Source of the DNA: Anaerolineales bacterium
GTDB lineage: Bacteria > Chloroflexota > Anaerolineae > Anaerolineales > Villigracilaceae
NCBI GenBank assembly: GCA_015489255.1
Contig: WGAD01000147.1
Span: 1 to 7,328 of the forward strand
Direction of reading: 5' to 3'
DNA length: 7,328 bases
Under the pieces are notes generated by a model. The model was given only the letters and a program-made list of their open reading frames with translations, did not search any database and was not told the origin of the DNA. This document shows positions 1-6,371 of the stretch, in pieces (the stretch's first letter is position 1; each line of letters begins with the position of its first letter). A program made the position numbers and the translations under genes.

Positions 1-525
1 CCCTTGTTGTTTGCCCGCCGCCTGGATGAAAATTATCAACCGATCGGGACGGCGGTGGTCTTCCGCAACCCGATCCGGCGGATTTATGCCGTCTTTTCTT
101 ACGACAAGATGGTGCCGGGCGCCCAATGGACGGCGCTCTGGTACCGCGATGGCGAACTGGTGCATTTCGAAACCAAACCCTGGGACGGCAATACCGGCGG
201 CTACGGCTTTACCGATTGGGCGCCGGAGCCTTACGCCTGGCTGCCTGGCGAGTACGAAGTGCAGATCTTCGTCGGGCTGGAATGGAAGGTGGTCGGGCGT
301 TTCGTCGTAGAAGGCGACCCGCCGACGCCCTCCCCAACCCTGACTCCCTCGCCCACGCTAACGCCCTCGTTGACGCCCACGGCCTCATTAACCCCAACCA
401 TTACGCCGACGCCAACGCCAACCATCACCCGCTGGCCGACGGCAACGCCGACTTTTACCAGCACCCCCGTGCCTACCCGGACCCCCCGGCCAACAGATAC
501 TCTTTGGCCGACGCCAACCCCCTGA
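1..525 (+). CDS. Secreted or surface protein, 3' part: beta-type domain plus Pro/Thr-rich tail
   Basis: The reading frame is open from the first base, so the 5' end of the gene lies outside the window; the TTG at position 4 is probably an internal codon. About 105 residues resemble a small all-beta extracellular module often found at the C-terminus of Chloroflexota surface proteins, with the landmarks YAVFSYDKM, WTALWYRDGELVHFE and LPGEYEVQIFVG. After GRFVVEGD the remaining about 66 residues are almost only Pro, Thr, Ser and Leu in short TPSPT/TPTPT units, and the protein stops there. Such tails are normally flexible, possibly O-glycosylated linkers outside the cell. No catalytic motif is visible in this part, so any enzyme domain would be upstream. 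The family assignment of the beta module is from memory of similar proteins; the specific function is unknown. The gene is followed after 16 bases by the thioesterase gene on the same strand. Confidence 0.75.
   Translation, partial: PLLFARRLDENYQPIGTAVVFRNPIRRIYAVFSYDKMVPGAQWTALWYRDGELVHFETKPWDGNTGGYGFTDWAPEPYAWLPGEYEVQIFVGLEWKVVGRFVVEGDPPTPSPTLTPSPTLTPSLTPTASLTPTITPTPTPTITRWPTATPTFTSTPVPTRTPRPTDTLWPTPTP
325..522 (+). repeat. Low-complexity Pro/Thr-coding repeat tract
   Basis: This is an imperfect tandem array of short units rich in ACGCC, ACCCC and CCGACG that encodes the TPSPT/TPTPT tail of the first gene. The units differ at synonymous positions, so it is a protein-level repeat rather than a pure DNA microsatellite. 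Such tracts tend to vary in length between strains. Confidence 0.7.
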
Positions 526-530
526 TTCCT

Positions 531-537
531 GGAGGAG
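531..537 (+). promoter_or_regulatory. Strong Shine-Dalgarno site of the thioesterase gene
   Basis: GGAGGAG lies four bases before the ATG at 542 and fixes the start of the thioesterase gene. It sits in the 16-base gap after the upstream stop codon, which suggests the two genes share a transcript. Confidence 0.8.
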
Positions 538-541
538 AAAA

Positions 542-1039
542 ATGGAGCAAAAGAAAGCCTTTCAAGACTATTACCCGAATCACATGGCCTATTGTTATGG
601 TTGTGGCCGCCTGAACGAACACGGCCACCAGATCAAAAGCTATTGGGACGGGGATGAGACGGTGGCCTATTTTACACCCCAACCGCATCACATTGCCGTG
701 CCCGGGTACGTTTACGGTGGTTTGCTGGCCTCCCTGATCGATTGCCACGGGACTGGGTCTGCCGCTGCGGCGGCATACCGGGCGGCGGGGCGCGAAATGG
801 ATACGGAGCCTCCGTTGCGCTTTTTGACCGCCTCCTTGCATGTGGACTACCTGAAGCCGACCCCCCTCGGCATCCAGCTGGAAATTCGCGGGCGCATCAA
901 GGAGATCAAGGAGCGCAAGGTGGTGGTGGAGGAGTGGATCATCGCCAACGGGGAAATTACGGTGCGCGGCGAATTGGTGGCCGTGCAGGTGCCCGATCGA
1001 ATGATTCAAGACCTGGTGCTCAACGCCAGCAATCTTTGA
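542..1039 (+). CDS. PaaI-like hotdog-fold thioesterase family protein
   Basis: This 165-residue protein has the size and pattern of single-domain acyl-CoA thioesterases of the PaaI/THEM4-like hotdog superfamily, which hydrolyse acyl-CoA thioesters in the cytoplasm, usually as dimers or tetramers. The N-terminus carries a CYGCG motif (residues 18-22) followed by NEHGHQIKSYW, as in the 'CxxCG..N..GL' start of many THEM4-like proteins. The central hotdog helix is preceded by VYGGLLASLIDCHGTGSA (57-74); Asp67 sits where the family usually has its catalytic Asp or Glu. A later strand, LTASLHVDYLKPTPLG, matches the typical 'T..L.v.Y..P.p.G' segment, and the final strands run through GRIKEIKERKVVVEEW. 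The start is set by a strong ribosome binding site. The natural substrate cannot be told from sequence. A hairpin terminator follows 25 bases after the stop. No membrane segment or signal peptide is visible. Confidence 0.88.
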   Translation: MEQKKAFQDYYPNHMAYCYGCGRLNEHGHQIKSYWDGDETVAYFTPQPHHIAVPGYVYGGLLASLIDCHGTGSAAAAAYRAAGREMDTEPPLRFLTASLHVDYLKPTPLGIQLEIRGRIKEIKERKVVVEEWIIANGEITVRGELVAVQVPDRMIQDLVLNASNL

Positions 1040-1064
1040 CCCCCGTTTCCCTCTAAACAGATGC

Positions 1065-1098
1065 GTGGGGAGCGCCAGCGGCGCTCCCCACTCGTTTT
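1065..1098 (+). terminator. Intrinsic terminator between convergent genes
   Basis: A perfect 12-bp GC-rich stem (1065-1076 with 1080-1091, three-base loop AGC) is followed on the plus strand by TCGTTTT, giving a good rho-independent terminator for the thioesterase gene. It begins five bases after the psuG stop on the minus strand, so it probably also terminates the minus-strand block. The U-run in that direction is weak (GCATCTGTTT), so it may work less well there. Confidence 0.85.
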
Positions 1099-2032
1099 AA
1101 ATAGCCCGTGATGAGGGGGCCGTGTTGTTCCAGGCGATGGCTATGGCCGCGGCCAACCGGGCGTTATGGCGCAACAAGGTGAGGTTGGCCTCTGTGGTGC
1201 GACGTTGACTGATTTCCCCCAGCCGTTGCAGCAAGAAGGGGGTGACGGCTTGCCCGCGCAGGCCGCGTTCATGGGCCTCGCGGACGGCCTGCACGATGAT
1301 CGGTTCCACCTGTTCGCGCGGGATCTCCGCATGCCGCGGGATGGGGTTCGTCACCAGCACGGCGCTTTGGTTGCCCAGCGCCCAATGGGCGCGGGCGAAT
1401 GCGGCGATGGCTTCCGGGGTGTCCAGCCGCTGGCTGACGGGCAAGCCGCTGCTGCGAGAATAGAAGGCCGGAAATTCATCGGTTGCGTATCCGATCACGG
1501 GAACGCTCATCGTTTCCAGGTATTCCAGCGTGGCGGGCAGATCCAAGATCGCCTTGGCGCCGGCGCACACCACAATCATCGGCGTGTCGCCCAACGCCTG
1601 CAAATCGGTAGAGATGTCGAAGGGGGCGCCGCGGTGCACGCCACCAATGCCGCCGGTGGCGAAGACGGTAATGCCAGCCTGGCGTGCGGCCAGCATGGTG
1701 CCGGCGACGGTTGTCCCGCCGTTGGCTTCCTGGACGATGGCCGCCGCGAAGTCACGGCGGCTGATCTTGCGCACCTGCGGATCGGTTGCCAGGGCGTTCA
1801 GGTCGCCCGAGGAGAGACCGACGACGACCTGGCCGCGCACCACGCCGATAGTCGCAGGATGCGCGCCTGCAACTTCAATCTCGTGTTCCATGTCTTGGGC
1901 CAGTCTCAGGTTTTGCGGGTAAGGCAGGCCGTGGGTAATGACGGTCGATTCAAGGGCGACCAGCGGGAGGCCCATTTGGATGGCCTCCCGGGTGCGGGGA
2001 GTAATGCGGAGGTAGTTTTTGGTCATGTTCAT
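1097..2032 (-). CDS. psuG: Pseudouridine-5'-phosphate glycosidase
   Basis: PsuG reversibly cleaves pseudouridine 5'-phosphate to uracil and ribose 5-phosphate, breaking the C-C glycosidic bond, in cytoplasmic breakdown of pseudouridine from RNA. The 311-residue protein is full length for the family. Visible landmarks, numbered from the chosen Met, are VALESTVITHGLPYP with Glu28, RKISRRD with Lys89, GGIGGVHRGAPFDISTD with His133, and GAKAILDLPATLEYLET with Lys160. These match the conserved catalytic and metal-site regions known from the E. coli enzyme YeiN (Glu31, Lys93, His137, Lys166 as I recall them). The frame is open to a TTG at 2098, but the extra 22 residues look unlike the family, so ATG 2032 is preferred; ATG 2026 is also possible. 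The ribosome site is only a weak AGAGAG 12-13 bases upstream. It lies 118 bases after the SPFH pair on the same strand. The usual partner, a PfkB-type pseudouridine kinase (psuK), is not in this window. Confidence 0.96.
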   Translation of the reverse strand: MNMTKNYLRITPRTREAIQMGLPLVALESTVITHGLPYPQNLRLAQDMEHEIEVAGAHPATIGVVRGQVVVGLSSGDLNALATDPQVRKISRRDFAAAIVQEANGGTTVAGTMLAARQAGITVFATGGIGGVHRGAPFDISTDLQALGDTPMIVVCAGAKAILDLPATLEYLETMSVPVIGYATDEFPAFYSRSSGLPVSQRLDTPEAIAAFARAHWALGNQSAVLVTNPIPRHAEIPREQVEPIIVQAVREAHERGLRGQAVTPFLLQRLGEISQRRTTEANLTLLRHNARLAAAIAIAWNNTAPSSRAI

Positions 2033-2150
2033 TGGGTTGTAGCGTCTCTCTTTGGATGTAGGATTCGGGGCGCTGCCAGGGAGGCAACGCGAGGGCAACG
2101 GCGGTCACGCCGGCCAGCATGGCCTTTGGGCGCCGCGTGCAAGGGGGGAG

Positions 2151-3977
2151 TCATTCATCGCAGTCGCCTTGCTCAATGCGCCCGAGCAATTGGAGTACGA
2201 TTTGACGCTGAGAGAGGACAACGCCCGCTTCTTCAAATTCTTTGAGAAGGTATCCCAAACAGCGGGCCAACTGCGTGAGCAGAAAGATTTCGGGCGTATC
2301 TGGCGGTGTGCGTTGCCGCAGCTTCTGCAGGGCGGCGCGCAGCCCGCGTTTGTCCAGCTGTTCGATGAGCATGTCGCGCAGGCGATTTTCTTCCTGGGTG
2401 GTTTCATCCTCGTCGAGGCCCACGGCGCTCGATGTGCTGGAAGCAGGGGGCGGTTCGGGGGTGGACGATGAGTATAGATTGATGAAGCGTGCCCGCGCCT
2501 GGTAAAGGTTGCGCTCTGCCTGGCGGACGGCTGGGGAACCGGTATTTCCTTCGCCACGGAAGAAGGTTATCAGTCGGTGCACCATCTTTTGCCAGCGCTC
2601 CTTGCTTGGGCCCTGAATCTCTTTGAAAGGCTGCAGGATGTAGTTGCGGATCACATCGCGCATGGTTTGCAAAACATGTTTTTCGCGGTGCAATTGCAAG
2701 CCTTCGCGGGAGGTGCGGATGATATTGTCGCGGCTGATCCGCCAGGCTTCCAGGTTGCGCCGGTTGATGGTTTCATCTGGAAAGACCCAGGTGCCGATGC
2801 CGTTCCAGTGCATCTCTACGCCGTTGCGGACGGCGCGGGCGTTGAAGTTTTGGGAGAAAAGAAAGAAGTAATTGGGCAGGTCCAGCCGGGGGCTGATGAG
2901 GCCGGAGATCTCGCGGCGGTGCGCCGGACGGCGTTCCTCGCCGGAAGACAAGGCCTCTTCTGCGGGCGAAACGGGCGGGTTCTCCAGGCGGCTGAAAAGC
3001 CCCTCGCCGGCGCTGGCGATGAATTCTTCCAGCGGGGTATGGCTGATGAAGTCGCGCAGTTGGGCGCTGATCATCATCTGCATCCGCCGCCGCCAGTGGA
3101 CGTCGCCGATCGTATGCGGCGCGTGTTGGCCGACGCGGGCGGTCTGGTTGTAGGTCAGGCTGATGAGCGCCTGCCTGGAGGCCGGGTACGGTTCTTCCAG
3201 TGTCGGTTCGCGCCCGCAGCGCCAGATGCTGAAGATCAGGCGCACGTCGCGGGCTTCGATGGGAATGCCATCCAGGGTGCGGCCGGTGACGTTGAAGGGG
3301 ACGATGTGGTTGCGCAGGTTGAAGGTCGCCCGCAGGCGTTCGAACCCGTCCAGTGACAGGCGGCGGGGCTGTTGTATCCATTTTCCGGTCGGCATCTGAT
3401 CGCGTGGCAGCATGGTGTGCGGGCGACCGTCGGCGTATTCAAAGAGGGCGGCGCTGTCGAGCGAGAGGCGAATGAACCCGGGCCCGCCGATGCGCAGGAT
3501 GGGGGAATTGCGGCTGGTGCGGCGGATTTCGCCGTTTTCAATTTCAACCGTATCGTAGCGCAGGCCGAAGACGGCGCTATCGGTGAAACGCACGGCCACA
3601 TCAAGATCGTCGAGTTCAAAGATGTCGTCCAGGTAGGCGCCGGCCCGATAACGAATGATCAGGAAGGGGATGAGCAGGGGGACGATATCGCGCAGGGTGG
3701 CAAAGTTGAAGAAATGCGTCCAGAAGAGGCGCAAATGGTCGCGCAAAGCCAAAGGGTTGGATAAAACGGCTGGTATCTGGAAGAGATGCGACCAAAAACC
3801 CAGCGGCGCATAACGATTGGCCGTGTAATGCCAGATGGTCAGAAAGAGCGCGCCCAGGATGGCGGTGCGCAACAACGCCAGCGGGCGCCAGAGTGAGAAC
3901 ACCCAGCGGTTGAGGATGTTGTTGAGTAACGCGCTGGCTTCTGTTTTGAAACCGCCGTGTTCCAGTTGCGGGTTCAT
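2151..3977 (-). CDS. SPFH/band 7-like membrane protein, second of a tandem pair
   Basis: I do not recognise a named family, but this 608-residue protein looks like a divergent SPFH (band 7) protein. Two hydrophobic segments are visible, about residues 33-50 and 98-109, with an amphipathic stretch between. A band 7-like core follows: GGPGFIRLSLDSAALFE (164-180), then RATFNLRNHIVPFNVTGR (216-233) and LDGIPIEARDVRLIFSIWR (235-253). These match the family pattern of a GPG turn, a 'DLR.q' strand, then 'T.DGi.v...v...fri'. A helix, RRRMQMMISAQLRDFISHTPLEEF (296-319), and the segment GVEMHWNGIGTWVFPDE (386-402) complete the resemblance. The rest is mostly helical and charged, with a Ser/Pro-rich linker (about 510-525) and a final helical domain. 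It shares order and motifs with the upstream gene and starts inside that gene's stop codon (ATGA), so the two are probably translated together and assembled together. The function is unknown; a membrane scaffold or a protease regulator of HflK/HflC type is inference only. Confidence 0.72.
   Translation of the reverse strand: MNPQLEHGGFKTEASALLNNILNRWVFSLWRPLALLRTAILGALFLTIWHYTANRYAPLGFWSHLFQIPAVLSNPLALRDHLRLFWTHFFNFATLRDIVPLLIPFLIIRYRAGAYLDDIFELDDLDVAVRFTDSAVFGLRYDTVEIENGEIRRTSRNSPILRIGGPGFIRLSLDSAALFEYADGRPHTMLPRDQMPTGKWIQQPRRLSLDGFERLRATFNLRNHIVPFNVTGRTLDGIPIEARDVRLIFSIWRCGREPTLEEPYPASRQALISLTYNQTARVGQHAPHTIGDVHWRRRMQMMISAQLRDFISHTPLEEFIASAGEGLFSRLENPPVSPAEEALSSGEERRPAHRREISGLISPRLDLPNYFFLFSQNFNARAVRNGVEMHWNGIGTWVFPDETINRRNLEAWRISRDNIIRTSREGLQLHREKHVLQTMRDVIRNYILQPFKEIQGPSKERWQKMVHRLITFFRGEGNTGSPAVRQAERNLYQARARFINLYSSSTPEPPPASSTSSAVGLDEDETTQEENRLRDMLIEQLDKRGLRAALQKLRQRTPPDTPEIFLLTQLARCLGYLLKEFEEAGVVLSQRQIVLQLLGRIEQGDCDE
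3974..3977 (-). other. ATGA stop-start overlap coupling the SPFH-like pair
   Basis: On the minus strand the TGA of the upstream gene (3976-3974) overlaps the ATG of the downstream gene (3977-3975). Such overlaps normally mean translational coupling and near-equal expression, which fits two subunits of a single complex. Confidence 0.9.
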
Positions 3978-5584
3978 GGTGTTTCGTCCTCTTCCAAGTC
4001 GTCTGCCACCTGGCGTCGGATCTCGCGCAGATGTTCAACTTCGGAGCGCAACCCCTGACGCAGGCGGTCGTTGCCGGTCAGGTAATCGTGCGTGGCGTCC
4101 AGCGCGCTGGCCAGAGCCTGACGCGACCTGGCATGGCCGGAGGGGCGCAGAAACATCCGTGAGGCCCGGTTGATGCGGTTTGCCAGATAGGTTGAAAAAT
4201 CGAAGATCGTTTTTTGGCGGGTCTCCTGGGCGATCCGGTCGAGGTAATCGTCAATTTCACGGGAGCGCCGGCTGGCGCGTCGCAGCCATTGGTCTGCCCA
4301 GTTGGTGATCAAGTGATTTTCCACATCCGGTTGGAAGCGCAAATTGGTGACGACGACCGCCCGCACCTGGATTCCCAGGGCGTCCATTTGCTGGTATTCC
4401 GGGCTGGGATACCAGTTGCCGGTGGGGCGGCCTTCGTTGTCCAGTTCCTGGGCCATTTTCTGTCCCAGGCGTTGGCGCATCATGCGCTGGATGAACTCCA
4501 GTACGGTCATATTGCCCTGAGGCGCGGGAACATTGCCGAGGGGCTGGCAGTCTTCTTCTTTCTCCTCCTGGGGGCGAAAGAATGCCATATTGAGGATGTG
4601 CGCTTGCCGTCCCAGCCAGCGATCCAGGTCGGCCAGGTATTCACGCAGAGGCGAGCGGGGCGCGGTCTCTTCTTCCGCTGCGGCGGTTTGAGGCGGCTCG
4701 TTGTCGGGTGGTTGGTCTGGCCCGGGGTCAAAAAGCAGCGGCGCGAAGAGCTCATTGAGCGGGTACTTTTCCAAAAGTTCACGCCAAACATCGGCGGCAA
4801 TGTAAGCCGGGATCTCGTTCCAGTGCTTCATGCCCTGGCTGGCGCCCTCTTCCATATCTACCATGGTGTTGGTGATGGCCTTGAAGACGGATTCTTCGGA
4901 GAAGCCAAAGCGAGAACCAGGCGCCGCTCCTTGTGCCGGCTGGGCTTTGAGCTTGAAGATCACAATGATGTTGGGAACCACGGGGTGGTGATCGGCGGTG
5001 TGTGCCAGGGTTTCGTTTGCGCGCCGGCGGGCCTCGTCGTAGGCGATGCGGGCGGCTTCATCGGCGCCCTCGCCGGGCGGCGGGGCGAAGGGATCGTCTC
5101 CCGGGCGGGGGCCGATCATCTGGTTTTGTGTGCGCAGATCGACGGTGCCTCCCAGGATCTCTCCGCGCGCGGTGAAATGGATGCCCGGGCCGATCACCCG
5201 GGTAAAGCGCGAATTGCTGCGCAGCACCGCTCCGCTGGCGGTATCGAGCCAGATCAGCCCGGGGCCTTTCATGTCTTCCTCGCCAACCCGTTCGCGCGGG
5301 ACGCCGTTTTCAACGAAGATCGCCGCACCATGACGTTTGAAGAAGTGCAAGAACAGGCGGGCAATCGCCTGGAAGCGGTGCTGGACGGTTTGCAACGGGA
5401 GGATGAACTGAGCGTAAAACGCACCCCAAAGGAGGAAGCCGGCCAGGCACAGCAGGAATTGTTGCGCCAGCAGGCGCAAGGAAGCCTGTCGGGTGGTTGG
5501 ATCGAGCCAGTTTCCGGGAGATGCCCAGGCAATGGCGTAAAATAACCCCAAGAAGATGGTTGTGAGCCAGATGCGACGAATCAT
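3974..5584 (-). CDS. SPFH/band 7-like membrane protein, first of a tandem pair
   Basis: This 536-residue protein begins with two hydrophobic segments (about residues 5-21 and 38-62), then a band 7-like region. KGPGLIWLDTASGAVLRS (106-123) and RVIGPGIHFTARGEILGG (129-146) lead into TVDLRTQNQ (147-155), close to the SPFH 'GPG.h......DLR.Q' signature. A Gly/Pro/Glu-rich insert with an Ala/Arg helix (158-195) precedes TADHHPVVPNIIVIFKLKA (196-214), the expected 'T.D...v.....v.fri' strand pair. The helix NEIPAYIAADVWRELLEKYPL (256-276) is followed by a disordered acidic/proline insert (286-312), then GIQVRAVVVTNLRFQPDVEN (404-423), and a charged helical tail ending in EEDETP. SPFH proteins form large membrane-anchored rings or cages. 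The ATG at 5584 follows an AAAGGA only two bases away, and a good promoter sits just upstream. Its stop overlaps the next start by four bases. Family placement is inference from motifs; the precise role is unknown. Confidence 0.75.
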   Translation of the reverse strand: MIRRIWLTTIFLGLFYAIAWASPGNWLDPTTRQASLRLLAQQFLLCLAGFLLWGAFYAQFILPLQTVQHRFQAIARLFLHFFKRHGAAIFVENGVPRERVGEEDMKGPGLIWLDTASGAVLRSNSRFTRVIGPGIHFTARGEILGGTVDLRTQNQMIGPRPGDDPFAPPPGEGADEAARIAYDEARRRANETLAHTADHHPVVPNIIVIFKLKAQPAQGAAPGSRFGFSEESVFKAITNTMVDMEEGASQGMKHWNEIPAYIAADVWRELLEKYPLNELFAPLLFDPGPDQPPDNEPPQTAAAEEETAPRSPLREYLADLDRWLGRQAHILNMAFFRPQEEKEEDCQPLGNVPAPQGNMTVLEFIQRMMRQRLGQKMAQELDNEGRPTGNWYPSPEYQQMDALGIQVRAVVVTNLRFQPDVENHLITNWADQWLRRASRRSREIDDYLDRIAQETRQKTIFDFSTYLANRINRASRMFLRPSGHARSRQALASALDATHDYLTGNDRLRQGLRSEVEHLREIRRQVADDLEEDETP

Positions 5585-5593
5585 TGTCCTTTG

Positions 5594-5622
5594 ATTTTAT
5601 ACCAAAAAGAAGGACTTCACAA
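5594..5622 (-). promoter_or_regulatory. Promoter of the SPFH-like/psuG block
   Basis: On the minus strand TTGTGA (5622-5617) and TAAAAT (5599-5594) are separated by 17 bases and match the sigma-70 type consensus at four and five of six positions. A start site about seven bases downstream would fall within two or three bases of the ATG at 5584, so the message would be almost leaderless. An alternative -10 reading, TATAAA (5601-5596), gives a 15-base spacer. Confidence 0.6.
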
Positions 5623-5648
5623 ACATTTTTTCTGCTTTCGTGTAAGAT
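5620..5648 (+). promoter_or_regulatory. Probable promoter of the PHP gene
   Basis: TAAGAT (5643-5648) fits the TAnnnT pattern and lies seven bases before the ATG at 5656, so transcription would begin at or next to the start codon. The -35 at 17-base spacing is a poor CAAACA (5620-5625), which overlaps the -35 of the opposing promoter. No convincing Shine-Dalgarno site is present, which fits a leaderless mRNA. Confidence 0.45.
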
Positions 5649-5655
5649 AGAGACC

Positions 5656-6300
5656 ATGTGGCGCGTAGATTTCCATACCCATACCTGCTTTTCTCCCGAT
5701 TCGCTCACCGAACCGGCTGACCTGATACGGGTTGCGCGGCGGCGCGGGCTGGATCGGGTGGTGGTGACAGATCACAACACGCTCGGCGGCGCGCTGGCAG
5801 CGCAGGCGCTGGCCCCGGATCTGATCATTGTGGGAGAAGAGATCATGACCAGCGAAGGCGAATTGCTGGCGGCCTTCGTCCGTGAGAGGGTACCGGCAGG
5901 CTTGCCGCCGGAGGAGGCCATCGCCCGCTTGCGCGCGCAAGGCGCCTTCATCAGCGTATCGCACCCTTTTGACCGGTGGCGCAAGGGGCATTGGTCGCCG
6001 GTTGCCCTGGCGCGGATTTTGCCGCTGATCGATGCCATCGAAGGGTTTAACGCGCGGACGATGTGGCCAGGCAGCAACTGGCGTGCTCGCCGCCTCGTCA
6101 GCCGCCTGGGGTTGCGCTGGACAGCCGGATCGGATGCCCACGGCGCCTTTGAAGTGGGGCGTGCGGGCCTGATTTTGCCGCCTTTTTCCGATGCCGCCAG
6201 CCTGCGCCAGTCGCTGGCGAGGGCGCGCCGTTTTGGCCGCCGTTCCGGGTATTGGGTGCACCTGGTCTCTCGCTATGCCCACCGTCGGCAGCACGCTTGA
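5656..6300 (+). CDS. Compact PHP-domain metal-dependent phosphoesterase
   Basis: This 214-residue protein is a stand-alone PHP domain, a (beta/alpha) barrel-type phosphoesterase with a cluster of two or three metal ions. The metal-binding set is visible in order: VDFHTHT (His7, His9) with Asp15 in FSPDS, VVVTDHNT (Asp39, His40), VGEEIMTSEGE (Glu61/Glu62), ISVSHPFDR (His103) and TAGSDAHG (Asp160, His162). This pattern matches the RNase AM/YciV-like group, whose studied members hydrolyse 3',5'-nucleoside bisphosphates or trim RNA 5' ends; the substrate here is not known. It is shorter than E. coli YciV (about 290 residues), lacking much of the inserted region. The frame is open back to 5584, but those 24 extra residues would cover the divergent promoter region and look non-coding, so ATG 5656, directly before the WRVDFHTHT strand, is preferred. 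The gene is divergent from the SPFH-like block, and its stop overlaps the csp promoter. Confidence 0.9.
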   Translation: MWRVDFHTHTCFSPDSLTEPADLIRVARRRGLDRVVVTDHNTLGGALAAQALAPDLIIVGEEIMTSEGELLAAFVRERVPAGLPPEEAIARLRAQGAFISVSHPFDRWRKGHWSPVALARILPLIDAIEGFNARTMWPGSNWRARRLVSRLGLRWTAGSDAHGAFEVGRAGLILPPFSDAASLRQSLARARRFGRRSGYWVHLVSRYAHRRQHA

Positions 6301-6325
6301 CATCTCTCCGCGGGCGTGATAGCCT
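6297..6325 (+). promoter_or_regulatory. Promoter of the cold-shock gene
   Basis: A perfect TTGACA (6297-6302) is followed after 17 bases by TAGCCT (6320-6325), with a TG one base upstream of the -10 (6317-6318), forming an extended -10. The -35 overlaps the stop codon of the PHP gene. A start near 6332 would give a leader of about 40 bases, far shorter than the long leader of E. coli cspA. Confidence 0.6.
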
Positions 6326-6356
6326 CGGGGCCGTCTTTTCAATCTTGTGCATCTTT

Positions 6357-6365
6357 GAGGAGAGG
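6357..6365 (+). promoter_or_regulatory. Strong ribosome binding site of the cold-shock gene
   Basis: GAGGAGAGG ends six bases before the ATG at 6372. It sets this start over the longer open frame that begins at 6252, which would overlap the PHP gene. Confidence 0.8.
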
Positions 6366-6371
6366 CAGCCT

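Noticed and set aside
2033..2098. Upstream TTG extension of psuG
   Set aside because: The added 22 residues are unlike PsuG N-termini, and the ATG at 2032 leads directly into the conserved family start.
2112..2125. Small GGCC-GGCC hairpin in the gap between the second SPFH-like gene and psuG
   Set aside because: The stem is only four to five base pairs and has no following U-run, so it is not a credible terminator.
1166..2245. Open frame of 359 codons on the plus strand
   Set aside because: It lies opposite psuG, which has clear family motifs. Its protein is rich in Gly, Ala, Arg and His without recognisable motifs, as expected of an antisense frame in GC-rich DNA.
4214..5545. Open frame of 443 codons on the plus strand
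   Set aside because: It is antisense to the first SPFH-like gene, which has membrane segments, a good promoter and an ATGA junction. The plus-strand frame has no recognisable domain and no ribosome site.
5584..5655. Upstream extension of the PHP gene from the ATG at 5584
   Set aside because: The 24 extra residues would cover both divergent promoters and have no PHP-like sequence. The domain starts just after ATG 5656.
6252..6371. Upstream extension of the cold-shock gene
   Set aside because: It would overlap the PHP gene by about 49 bases and lacks a ribosome site, while ATG 6372 has a strong one.
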